The translations under genes were made by a program, and so were the position numbers. Positions 22,801 through 32,700 of a stretch of DNA of 64,000 nucleotides are shown one piece after another. The notes under the pieces were generated by a model. The model had not been told where the DNA came from. It saw only the letters and a program-made list of their open reading frames with translations, and ran no database searches. Within the stretch, counting starts at the first letter, position 1; the number at the start of each line of letters is the position of its first letter. Origin of the DNA: Edaphochlamys debaryana (Eukaryota; Chlorophyta; Chlorophyceae; Chlamydomonadales); assembly GCA_016858145.1 (NCBI GenBank), contig JAEHOE010000016.1, forward strand, positions 1,240,001-1,304,000. Direction: 5' to 3'.

Positions 22801-24991
22801 CCACCGCCCGCCCCACCACCACCCCACCGCCCCCACCGCCCCTCCGCCTCCAGGTGGAGCGGCATCCAGCCGGGGGACCTAGACCCCGCCGTGTCGCGGC
22901 ACTACACCACGACGCTCAAACACACCTACCTCAAACTCAAGTGAGGGGGGGCCGGGGCCGGGCCGGATGGGGGAGCTGAAACCAGGCCACGCAACTGAGC
23001 GAGACCCCTCACCCTCTCAACACCTCCGGAGAAAGGGGCCCTGAGGCCGGGGAGATGCTGGGAATAGCTTGCTTCTAAGCGCTTCTCGATCCGACCTCCT
23101 GACCCATCCCCTCCCCCCTATCCCCCTATCCCCCTATCCCCCTATCCCCCTCCACACACACACCCCCAGGTACCTGCTGGACTGCGGCTGTGTGTTTGTG
23201 GGCCACGACCTGCGCAAGGACTTCCGCTGCATCAACATGGTGGTGCCGCCGGAGCAGGTGGGGGGGGGGGGGGGTAGGAGGGGAGGGAGGAGGGGGCAGG
23301 GAGGGAGGAGGGGGCAGGGAGGGGGAAGGGGGGAGGGGGAAGGGGGCAGGGAGGGGAAAGGGGGGAGGGAGGAGGGGGCAGGGAGGGGGGCAGGGAGGGG
23401 GGCAGGGGGAGGGGGGAGCGATGGGCAGGAGGAAAAGGAGTGGGGGGAAGGGCGTCAGCATGGTGGTGCCTCCGGAGCAGGTGTGCATGGCGATCAGGTC
23501 AATGCAGCCTGAGCTCCCGAACTTCACGCTCGCCCTAACCTCCTTCACCCACCTCCACCCGCCCCTCCTGTCAGGTGGTGGACACATCTGAGCTGTTCCG
23601 CTACCGCGGCGGCCGCAAGCTGTCCCTTCGCTTCCTCGCGTCGTACCTGCTGGGTACGACAATCCAGCAGGGCGGGGCCCTTGGCGCCCACCACCATCAC
23701 CACCACCACCACGCCCACCACTCGCACCACGGGCACGGGCCCGGCGGGGGCCCGGGCGGGCCCGGCCCAGGCGGCCCAGGCGGCGGGGCCCAGGGGGGTC
23801 CGGGTGGGCCCATGCCGCAGCTGCTCGGCCACGACGCCATCGAGGACGCGCGTACGGCAATGCGGCTGTACCACAAGTACCTCGAGGTGCGTTTGTACGG
23901 GAGGGGCTGCATTGCCTACGGCAGCTGGGGCATTGTGGCTTGCAGAAACCCGCAAAGTGGCATGCTCGCACTCCGGGGAGGAATGTTTGGGCTTTAGCGC
24001 GCCGTCCGCATCCAGGCTGATGCCGCGCCATCGCACAAGCGATCACCCACGCAGTCCGGTGTGAACGAGTCCCTAGGGGCCTGCAATGACGGGGCAGTAG
24101 CCCTGGCTTACCCGATTGGAGGGGGCTGCTGGGGGCAGCGGGTTCGTGTCCGCCGTGTAGCACCGTCTAGGTGCCGTAGGGGAGCAGCGCGCCAGGGAGG
24201 AAGCCGGCTATTCCCACCAAAGCGAAATGGCCAAGAGGACTTGAGGGACTACACGGGGCTGGGGTGCCCTACGGTCGTTCTCTCAAGCTATGTGTGTGTA
24301 GCAGTGAGCTCAGTTATGCCACGCGGCGACAAGCTTGCCCAACAGACCAGCCCGCTCAAGCCCCGTACGACTTCGCCTCACAGCCGCGCACTGCAGCCAC
24401 CGCGGCTGTAGCTGCTAGAGACCTTCACATGTAGCATGTATCGCGGGAGAGGCGGCCCCAAGCGCGGCAGATGCACCCCCGAATCGGCCACCCCAAGGCG
24501 CTCAAGCCCGCAACACAGCGCAACGCAGCGCATCAAGCTGATTGAGCCTGTGGCCGTAACTCCGGCGTGCTGAGTGTGCGAGCAAAGTTGTACGGGGGGG
24601 GCTCGTTCTCACAGCATACAACGCGTTGGGACTTGGGCCGGACCCCATTCGATAGAGAAGGTCAAATACCGCCGAGAGACGTGCAAGGGGTGCGGGAAAG
24701 AGGTGGGGGCCGGGGCTCGGCGTGGGCCGAAACGACCAAACATTTCGCAAGGGAGAGTCGGGAGAGTACGCGCGGTAGGCTCGAATGATTGTGCACGGAA
24801 GAGTCGACCCCCCCCCGAGGTTGGAACGAGTCCTCTTACCGCCCTGCCCGGTCCCTCTTCTCTCCACGCAGCTGGTCGCGTCTGACTCATTCGAGCGCGT
24901 GCTGGGCGAGATGTACGAATGGGGCAAGCAGTACGGATGGGAGCCCGTACAGATCCCGCGCAACAACGGCGGCGGCCCGGGCGGGCCCTAA
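10802..24991 (+). CDS. PAN2: PAN2, poly(A)-specific exoribonuclease catalytic subunit
   Basis: Catalytic subunit of the cytoplasmic PAN2-PAN3 deadenylase, which trims mRNA poly(A) tails. All 37 exons join in phase to 1531 aa: 10802-10867, 11079-11124, 11298-11433, 11751-11802, 12112-12261, 12529-12654, 13037-13159, 13702-13872, 14064-14267, 14512-14658, 15021-15120, 15289-15366, 15503-15557, 15810-15909, 16139-16273, 16465-16584, 16769-16869, 17027-17126, 17460-17546, 17701-17799, 17993-18109, 18344-18440, 18611-18678, 18916-18973, 19198-19349, 19751-19879, 20034-20280, 20564-20820, 20982-21095, 21283-21447, 21629-21747, 21981-22136, 22389-22502, 22854-22940, 23170-23257, 23575-23886, 24872-24991. 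Residues 1-360 fit the WD40 region. The pseudo-USP domain starts near 485 and has Ala where USPs have the catalytic Cys ([11 protein letters not shown]). The exonuclease keeps all DEDDh residues: [12 protein letters not shown] and HDAIEDA. Disordered Ser/Gly (about 980-1107) and His-rich stretches interrupt the C-terminal half. Introns 25 and 29 have GC donors. Confidence 0.95.
11456..11487 (+). repeat. Interstitial telomere-like tract (TTTAGGG)n
   Basis: About four consecutive TTTAGGG units, the plant-type telomere heptamer, lie in PAN2 intron 3 some 20 nt after the donor. The G-rich strand is the coding strand. The edges are degenerate (TGTAGGG at the left, TTTATGG at the right). Confidence 0.9.
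12816..12848 (+). repeat. PAN2: Echo of PAN2 exon 6 3' edge in intron 6
   Basis: Exon 6 ends at 12654. Its last 33 bases (12622-12654, encoding [11 protein letters not shown]) recur at 12816-12848 with about three mismatches, followed again by a donor-like GGTAGGG. The offset is 194. The copy lies in the intron and would read [11 protein letters not shown]. Confidence 0.85.
13241..13255 (+). repeat. PAN2: Echo of PAN2 exon 7 segment in intron 7
   Basis: The 15-mer at 13119-13133 in exon 7 (GCATGCGGGCGGGGC) recurs exactly at 13241-13255 in the next intron, offset 122. It is followed by GGTAAGG, a good potential donor. Confidence 0.75.
14763..14777 (+). repeat. PAN2: Echo of PAN2 exon 10 3' edge in intron 10
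   Basis: The 15 bases spanning the exon 10 donor (14646-14660, GGACATGCGCGTGGT) recur exactly at 14763-14777, offset 117. The copy is followed by AAGGGGGGTGGGG, close to the authentic donor context. Confidence 0.8.
16286..16313 (+). repeat. (GGATCCT)4 microrepeat in PAN2 intron 15
   Basis: Four tandem GGATCCT units lie about 15 nt after the exon 15 donor. It is a short, probably slippage-prone tract with no visible role. Confidence 0.8.
17361..17395 (+). repeat. PAN2: Decoy acceptor plus copied start of PAN2 exon 19
   Basis: The acceptor and first bases of exon 19 (from 17458) are preceded 97 nt upstream by a near copy: AG, then GCGCTCATGGGCATC, then a diverging CGCATGCTCATGACGGTG. The upstream copy encodes [11 protein letters not shown] and the exon encodes [12 protein letters not shown]. 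Only the downstream copy continues into open coding sequence that splices in phase at 17546, so it was chosen as the exon. The upstream copy could act as a competing acceptor or short alternative exon. Confidence 0.8.
17547..17611 (+). repeat. GTGTGTACGGCTGTACGGCAT tandem array at a PAN2 donor
   Basis: Immediately after the exon 19 donor, a unit of about 21-23 nt containing two TGTACGGC motifs is repeated roughly 2.5 times. The same TACGGCA motif is reiterated after other donors, for example at 16870 and 22503. Confidence 0.8.
19435..19472 (+). repeat. PAN2: Echo of PAN2 exon 25 3' edge, including its GC donor
   Basis: Exon 25 ends ...GGTCAAG at 19349 before a GC donor (GCAAGC). The sequence from 19316 to about 19353 recurs in degenerate form at 19435-19472, offset 119. 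The copy keeps GCCACACCA and GGTCAAGGCA, so the non-canonical donor itself is duplicated. Confidence 0.75.
22501..22535 (+). repeat. Reiterated GTACGGCAG donor motif, intron 33
   Basis: The donor AG|GTACGGCAG is followed directly by two more GTACGGCAG copies within 33 nt. Further copies lie at about 22716-22735 in the same intron. Confidence 0.75.
23258..23483 (+). repeat. PAN2: G-rich minisatellite ending in an echo of exon 35
   Basis: About 150 nt of purine-only [22 protein letters not shown] repeats follow the exon 35 donor. At 23459-23483 the exon's last 25 bases (23236-23260, encoding MVVPPEQ) recur with one mismatch plus the donor GT, offset 223. The G-runs could form G-quadruplexes in the pre-mRNA. 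Confidence 0.85.
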
Positions 24992-25711
24992 GGCGGTCGG
25001 AGGGGCCTGACCGGCGGAAGTCGAAAGTGGCGAGGGAGTGGAGCCACGGGGGGGGGGGGGGGCGACAGAGCCCTGGAGTGGAGGAGGCAGGTTGACCCTT
25101 GGAGTGGAGGAGAAGCAGCGCGTGCCTTACTGCCCCGGGCCAGGAGGCCTTGACGGGGTCCTGCCTGGGCCCTCCTTGGCCTACGTGGGAAGGAGCCGGC
25201 GGCGAAGCAGTTGGAAGCATGGGAGATAGAGATGCGAGCGGGCGGCAACTAGTGCTACGGTGCTAGGTAGCTACGGGACCCAATACGGGGCGCGGCACCG
25301 GATGGGCGGGAGAGGCTGCGGGGCCTAATGCTGACCTGGGCGGGTGGGGTAGCATCGCGTGGGAGCTGGACATGAGTTGACGGCTGGGGGCTTGGGACAG
25401 GCACGGCGTGATGCGGGGCGGGTCTGGCGCCTGGGGGGGGGGGGGGGGGGGTCCGGGCGGCGCAAAGAGGAGGGGGCCTGGGGACGGCCGTGAAGACGCG
25501 CGCCCAGGCGCGCGATTGTGTCAGGAATGCAATGACGGTGGGGCAGGTTGCCGTCTGTTGCGTATGCTCCGCAAGTAAGGTAGCGGAGCTGGACTTGAAG
25601 CTTTCCGCCGCCGGGCGGGCGTTCGTGCGGGTAGGTGACTGGCAGCGGCGGCCAGCCTACCTGCTGCACTGCTGCTGAGGCTTGATTGACGGTGCGCTTG
25701 GGGTCAACCAA

Positions 25712-25716
25712 TGTAA
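25712..25716 (+). terminator. Candidate PAN2 poly(A) signal TGTAA
   Basis: This is the first TGTAA, the usual volvocine poly(A) signal, found downstream of the PAN2 stop. It lies about 720 nt after the stop, a normal 3' UTR length for these algae. Assigned by position only. Confidence 0.4.
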
Positions 25717-28545
25717 GGCCAAGTAAGGAACCCTCAGCAACCTAAGCGACTCGCCGTCGGGCGGCTGTGGGCTCCTCCTGGTGGGAAGGCCAGATAGGGC
25801 GAGGGGTTGATTGCTTGGTCGCATGCAAGCGCGCGCAGAAGCGGGCTCGCAGGTGCAAAGCGCTAATAGCTGGGGGCTTGCTGCAGTTGGTGGCTGGACA
25901 TGACACCCCGCCCGCGTGTTGCTACCGAGCGATCGGCCAGCTTGCTTCCTGGCGTCCGCGCTGATTGCCCGGCTGCCCGGGCTGCTAGCGAAGAGGCCGC
26001 CAAGCAAGGCACTGCCCGCCCTGCTGCCTGGCAGGGCCTAACCTGGGCGCTTCTGTACTCGCAGGGGCCATGCACCCTAGTCAGGACGACGCCGGGGGAT
26101 GCAGCTGGGGAGTCAGGGAGCTCGGTCAGAACCGGGTACTTATCGCACGGGTAGCGGGCGCAACCATGAAAGGCTTGCGACTCGCAAGCTTGCAAGTGGC
26201 GGTGGACTTCGGGAGCACGGGGGACGGCCTGGGGTAGGTAGCGACGTGAGCGCCGCTGTTACTTCCCCATTGGTGTGGCCCCACCTATGGTTGGTGACTA
26301 AGCTGCGTGCCCGGACGCCCCCACTCTCATCAGCCAGTGTAATCTCTCTCGCTCTCTCCTCTCTCCTCTCCACACGCAGGCAGGGGTTAGGTTAGAAGAC
26401 ATCAACGAAGCGAAGCGCTTGGTTGTGGCGTAGGGCGTGTTCCGCAGACTACGCAGACCTGTGGGGAGCTTACCGAGTGTTCGCCGGCGCCTGTGGATAG
26501 GGAGGGCCCGCGAGGGCAAAGGGGCACGGAATCTCGGCAGGCAGGGGACGATCAAGGGCGAACTAGGCGTCCCAAAGCGGCACATGTCACTCCCAGACCA
26601 TAACCAGGCTTATGGAGGCGATTGGCGCCAGCGGGGGAGGCCAGATGGGTGTCCTGACCCCCAAATCACGCCTCCAGACCCCTTGTACGGCAAGGGCTGT
26701 ACGGCAAGACAACCAGGGGGTTCAAAGTCTGGACATGACCCCCCTGGGAAGTGAGGCCGGGTCGAGGCAGGGGACGATCGAATGGGTATGATGCCGGTCG
26801 GACAAGGGTGGCTGCCCGAAGGCAGGGAAAGGGCTGAGCCCCGTGGTCCCCCCCAGGGGGCCCAATGTTCGAGTCCTCAACGCTCTCCACCACCAGCCCG
26901 CAAGCAGGCTCGCACCCGGCCATTAATCCGTTGGAACCCCGCACTACACGAGGTGGTGTGCTCGTCAGGCGTCGAAGCTAGTGGCATCGAGGGCTGGGCG
27001 TGAATCGCAAGTTCATGCGTGACGCAGGCACGCACGCACGCACGCCGACACGGGGTAATCCCCGGGGGCTTCGCCGCCCGAAGAGCCTAACGGCGGAAAA
27101 CAGGGTCAAACGGCACGGCCTGGCTAGGGGCCTCGCACCCTGAGTACAACCCTGGATTCTAACTAAGGAAGGGGCGTGCCATGTTCCCTAGTCTGTACTT
27201 GGGGTTGAAGACCCTCTGCCGTGGGGTTTTGTGAGAGGGGTCTGACACGCCTGCCAACCCGCCCAACCCGACCTCGCCGAAAGTGCTTTCTTACCTTTCA
27301 GCATAGCTTCTATGGTGCCTGTATGCTTATAGATGGTCGGGGGAGGCCTCCTAGAGGCTGTTTGTGCAACGCGAAAGTGCTCGGCATCATCGCGAGGTCT
27401 CGCGCCGAGCTGAACTGGGCCGCCATATATGCTGCCAGCGACTTCCTATAGTAGATAGGCATTATATGAGTCATCTGCGGGCGTTTTGCTTGGGATTTCA
27501 GGGACATGCTCCCCGAAATGTGTGCGAAGACCGACCTCCAAACACCTCCTGAAAATCAGTATACTGGACCCTCAGGTTATGAGAAGCATAACTGCAAAAG
27601 ATTAAAGCGAGTTTCGCGGCGAGGGCGCAAAAAGACATGGTAACTCTTTTCGGGGCCCTCCCGACGAGCGTCATACCCATTCGGGGGACGATGAGGATGG
27701 AGGGATTCATCTGAGGTTCCTGGAAATCAGCCCCTACCTGCCGCCTTGCGCTGCCTATCGGCGGACAGCACAAAAGTCATGGCGAACCCCATTTCACAAC
27801 AAGGGGGTGGGTGGGTCCAAGCAGGAGGGGCGTCAGGAGGGGCCTTCTTAGATAGGGGGCGGCGGGCGGGGGCACCGAGGTACGCGACGGCTGACACGCA
27901 CGGCTACTGCCGACTCACAATGACCTATAGAAGTCACACCGCTGATGCTGCGTGTTGTTGTAGCGACCAGAGGTGCAGCCCGAAAGCGCCTGGAGCCAGC
28001 AGGCGCGAGGATTCCCAACTTGACAAACACACTTCCAGAGCTTGGCCGCTTTCGACCCCGCAAACGCTAGAGGTGTAGATTAAGCACCAACGTCAACAAC
28101 TCAACTGGTGGAGGGCTGCGAGAGGCCCGCACGGCGGAGCTCGGCGGACGGCGGAGCGCGAGGTAGGGTGCACGCACGAGCCTGCACGAGCGAGCACGCA
28201 CGCACAGCCGTGCTTCGTCCACGAACGTTGCGAACTGGCTGCGAGTTCGCTTGGGAAACATAGGTCAGCTATAGGGGGCGTATCCAGCTGCCGCATTCAC
28301 GCATAGGCAGGGCCCGCCCGAAGGGACACTACGGAGCGCTCTCAGCGCGCCGAGGGGAGGTTTTGGGGCGTGTACGGCAGGGAGGAAGTGAGGCCTTGAA
28401 CCCTTGGGAGGTAGAAAAGGGGTTTGGGGGGGCGGGGCTGGAAGGGGGCCGGGGAGAAGGCGGGTTGGTGCGCCAAGGGCGGTACGGCAGGCTCGAACCG
28501 GCCCCGGTCGAAGCAGAGTTGAGGCCTGCGGGGGTACTAGTACTG

Positions 28546-28743
28546 TTCGATAGCTCGTTGTTGTCACGCATGCTGACCTCGGTGGACGCGTTCTGACGGC
28601 TCACGCGTGTTGATTGGGACCGCTGCAGGTGAGCGTAGGCAAGGTCCGGTGGGAGTAGTTTTCGATAGCTCGTTGTTGTCACGCATGCTGACCTCGGTGG
28701 ACGCGTTCTGACGGCTCACGCGTGTTGATTGGGACCGCTGCAG
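28546..28743. repeat. Exact 83-bp direct repeat, offset 115
   Basis: 28546-28628 and 28661-28743 are identical over 83 bp and separated by 32 bp of unrelated sequence. Each starts TTCGATAGCTCG and ends GGGACCGCTGCAG. Complete identity in a non-coding spacer implies a recent tandem duplication or gene conversion (or, less likely, an assembly artefact). The 115-bp offset matches the exon-edge echoes elsewhere in the window. Confidence 0.95.
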
Positions 28744-29721
28744 AACACGCCCGGGCGCCAGAGCTTGCGGCCGCCCTGCGGCCGCAGAGTTTGTGTGCCG
28801 GTTCTGGGCGGCGCCCCCGCCGCCCGTGTGTCTTTCCCCCCCTTTGCTGTTGCCCCGGGCGCCGGGGCGGGGGGTTGTAGCGTGGCGTGGAGAGTGTGAA
28901 AGGGCTTGGCAATTGGCGTTGCGACCGGCCGGGGGTATTCGAGAGCCGGCGAACGTTGGAGCGGTAGCAGTGTAAGGGGAGAGGGTCGGCGAACGAGTCT
29001 CCGTACATGCACCAAAAGCTTATTACGTGGCTCACGCCGAGCGCATTGTGGCCCACGTCCGCAGGTTTGGAAGACGCCCGACAACGGCGCTGTGGGCACG
29101 TGCCAGCTGCTAATGCTTCGCTTTGTGCGTGGACGGAACCGAGCAGCAGACCGCCCTGTTCAAGTACAGGAAGTAATTAAGTGGGCAGGTTGACAGGCAG
29201 GGCCTGTCCGTCCCGCTTAGCATGGAGGGACAAAGTATGGCAGAAACGTTAGCACTTGCTTGCTGCTTCCACGATACATATGGTTTTATAGGCCGGGGCT
29301 CCGGAACAAGGTATCTGATCGGAGGCAATTTAAGCTCGATCGGAGATTTGTCGGCGGGAGGTGATAATAATGCTTGCTTCAGACGACTCAACGGGAGGGA
29401 TGGACGGTTGAACGGTTGAGGCACGTGCTGTCAGATGTCGTATCAGCACCAAGCAGCTGGCACGGTGCGTTTGCGTCGTGCTCAGCTTGACTGGGTTGGG
29501 GAGTGGGTCCCAATAGACATTGCACGTCACTGCCCACCGTATGTAACAGACCCTGCCATTTGCTTGTGCATCTAAGTGCATCAACTGCATGCACAAAAAC
29601 CCTTCCGACAACGGCGTGTTCAGAGCGTCAACCAGTTCACCCAAGCAGGTCCCTTCCACTGGGGCTAGCAACGCACGCCACCCGAGGCTTGCATGCATGT
29701 CAGTGATCCCGCCAAGTAGGC

Positions 29722-32700
29722 CTACCTGGATCCAATCGTACCGTCCCGCAGGTATGACAAGAGATCCACGAACCCGACGTAAAGACCCGCAACACTGAAC
29801 CCCACTCCGACAGCGACAACAGCCACCGGCGTGCTGTACCGGCAGCATGCTCGCGCCGTACACCGCAATCTGTTGCTGTACCCCTCCTCGCTCCCCTCTC
29901 GCTCCGCCACCTCCCCCACCAGCTCCACCTCATTCGCCTCAAGTCCGCTGGTTCTCGAAGGTAGTAAGGGTACCAACAATAATGGGGCGCTGGCCGAGGC
30001 CCCTGCACCGCCCTCCTCGGCCGCCGCCGCCTTGCGACGGCGCGCAGCCGCCGCGCGCGCCGCCGCCCGCGCCGCCGCCTGGGCCGAATCCAGATCGCGC
30101 ATGTGCGCCACATGGATTGTGACCGGGATGACGTAGCATACGAGACAGACTGCCGTACAGCCCGTCAAGGCGAAGATCTTCTCGGCCTTTGCAAGCGGCA
30201 GGGGCGGGGGGTGGAGCAAGGGGAGGGCCAGCCAAGCAAGCGTCGTACTTGCAGGGCATCAGATAGTGGTAGCTTGGCGGCGGCGCCGCATGCTTGCGGG
30301 TCGGGCTGTCCTACTCCACAACACTGCGTGGTCAGACCTCAGAGCCCAACGCCCCACGCCTCTCAACGTCTTTCGCAACTGAACCCCCTCACCCCCTTCA
30401 GCAGCCCCGTCTATCTCCCCCTTCTCCGCCACTGCCCCCCGCCGTACCTGTGTGGGGAAGGCCAGGGCCACTGCCGCCGAGGCCCCCAGGATGCCCAGCG
30501 TCTCGGCGGTGTGGCGGGCCCACGTGAAGGGCGCGCCCGGGCCCGCCAGCAGCAGGTCCAGGGAGGCCCGCAGCGCATAGTGAGTCATGACCTTAGTAAG
30601 CAGGGAGGGGTGGAGGGGATTGTAGAGGGAGGGAGGAATGGGGTTTTTTGGGTGGTGGCAGGATGGAGAATAAGCAGGAGGGCGGGGAGAGGCCATCACA
30701 CCGAGAGGGAGCAAGGAACCGTGGTGCAGATAGAGCGGAGATCCCCGGTCGGTACGACATGGTATGACATGGCTCACCATGCCGCAGCACAGGTACGCCA
30801 GCAGAGCGACGTAAAGTACGGCGGTGGCGGTACGGCGGCCTGGGAGAAGGTCGTTCACCTATGAGGCAGGGCAGGTAGGCAGTCGGAACGCCATGTATGG
30901 TATCAGAAACCCTCAGGCCCTCAGCACCTCTAACAAATGAGCAACCAAGCTTCCAACAGCCCAGTCCCTCATGTGGGCAGGGTCAAGGATAAGCGTTGGT
31001 GTGCACGCTTCTTGGGCAGGGGCCGATGTGGTTTGTGTTGGAAAGCCGTAGACTTGGCGGAGTGCCGCCCTCAAGCCCTGAGAGGCCCAACCAGAACAAT
31101 ACCGTAGCCGTAGTCGTGACATCCCACAGCCCAGCCTCGCACGCTCCGCACGCGCACCATGATGTTGCTCTCCGTGGCTTGGCCGTACGTGGCGGCGCCG
31201 AAGATCCCCACAATGCCGTACACGCCGCACGCCACGCACCACAGCGTGATGTGTACGGCACGCTCCGTGAGGCGCGTGCCCAGCTGCCCGGGCGGCATCT
31301 CCTTGCGGAGCGGCATGACCTGGCGTTGGGCAGGCAAGGTTGGGTGGGCAAAAGGGTCCCCGTGCCCTGATTGACCCAGATGGCCCCACGCTGTCCGCCC
31401 TGCCCCGTCCAAACGGTCCATTGTGCCCCGTGATGCCCCGTGCCCCGCCCCGTGCGTCTCCTGATGCCCCTTGATGGCCCCCCACGCCCCGTGCCCCGTA
31501 GCCGCCAGTGCGGCATCCGGGCAGCACCTCCGGCCGGCCCCCTGCCCCCGCTGGCCTGTTGGCCGAACGCACCATGGGCTGGATGTAGAAACCGAACCTA
31601 CGGTTGGAATTGAGGGCAGCAAGCAGGTACGGGCATGGAAGGGAGGGGTATCCTGAGAGGCTGTATGTTGATTGCTGAGTACAGAGGTGCCGGTGGCGTG
31701 AGCATACCATGGTTATTAGGGATGCATTTGGGGGGCTTGGCATGGGTTCATTTTTGCTTGGCGGGCAGGCCATATCCCCCCGAGCTCACCCGAGCACCGC
31801 GAAGGCCTCTGGCAGGTGACCGTCCAGCTGCCGGGAGGAGGGGTGGGAGGAGGAGGAGGAGTGGTATAAGTGGTAGGCAGAGGGAGGGGGTCACGGTAGG
31901 TGGGAGGCAGGCGTGGCAAGGCCCACAGGCAGTCATGGCACCGGGCGCATGGTACCGGCAAAGACAGACTCCATGGCTAACAAGCTGCGGCCCCCATGAT
32001 GATCCCGATTCCTGTCTTCCTTCTTACTCCTTAACCTCGGCCAGGGAGCTTAAGCCTCAGCTCAGTCTCCGTGTTCCCTCGCCGCCGCATCGTCATTCCG
32101 ATCCCCAGCTCCGCACCAGCTTAACCTTTGCACAAGCCCCCCCGAGGCCTAGCCCCCCAGCCCCCGTGCCGCACACTTCTTTCGCTGCCCTCAAGTGGCC
32201 CCTGCCGCAACTTGACATCCAGGCTCAAACCCCGTGGCGCTCTGGGACCCCCGTCGTTCCAGCACACTCGTCAACGACCTCCGACTCTCACAACCCACCC
32301 CCAACCTTCGCACCACTGGTGTCCCGCCTTGACGTCCACTAGGCTCAGCTCCGCCCCCTGCCCGCATTCCCCCACACAGTCCAGCCACCACCATTTCTCC
32401 CCCCGCCCTCCCGCCCCGCCCCCTGTCGTAACCCTTTGCATGCACCACCCTCGTCATCACACCTTGACGTCCACCAGGCTCAGCTCCCCGCTCGCCAGCG
32501 CGGGGAAGCCCGCGTCCACCGCCCGCCACACGATGACGGCACACAGCGCCACCACCACCACCACACCGGCGGTGGCGGCCTTCTCGAACTGGGGAGGGGG
32601 AGGGCAGGCCGGTGTGAGGCGCTCAGTGCGTGCGCAACGTGCGGGGGCTGAAGCATACCGGGGCAGGCCGCGACAAGCGGCGCGGGAAGGAGTAATGCGC

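Larger units (their letters stand above)
24992..29721. other. Repeat-containing spacer, no gene recognised
   Basis: The first part is probably PAN2 3' UTR (see the TGTAA at 25712). The remainder shows no family motifs on either strand. It contains a poly-G run at 25433-25451, a segment at 26186-26255 resembling 50929-51000, an ACGC microsatellite near 27029, two GGCAGGGGACGATC copies (26538 and 26767), and the exact 83-bp repeat at 28546/28661. Confidence 0.5.

Noticed and set aside
21420..23735. Poly-His runs as cloning tag artefacts
   Set aside because: They are in genomic exons with mixed CAC/CAT codons and in-phase splicing, so natural His-rich loops are more likely.
23126..24163. 345-codon minus-strand frame rich in Pro/Arg
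   Set aside because: It lies antisense to PAN2 exons 35-36 and the G-rich intron; its composition is the mirror of that strand and no motif is present.
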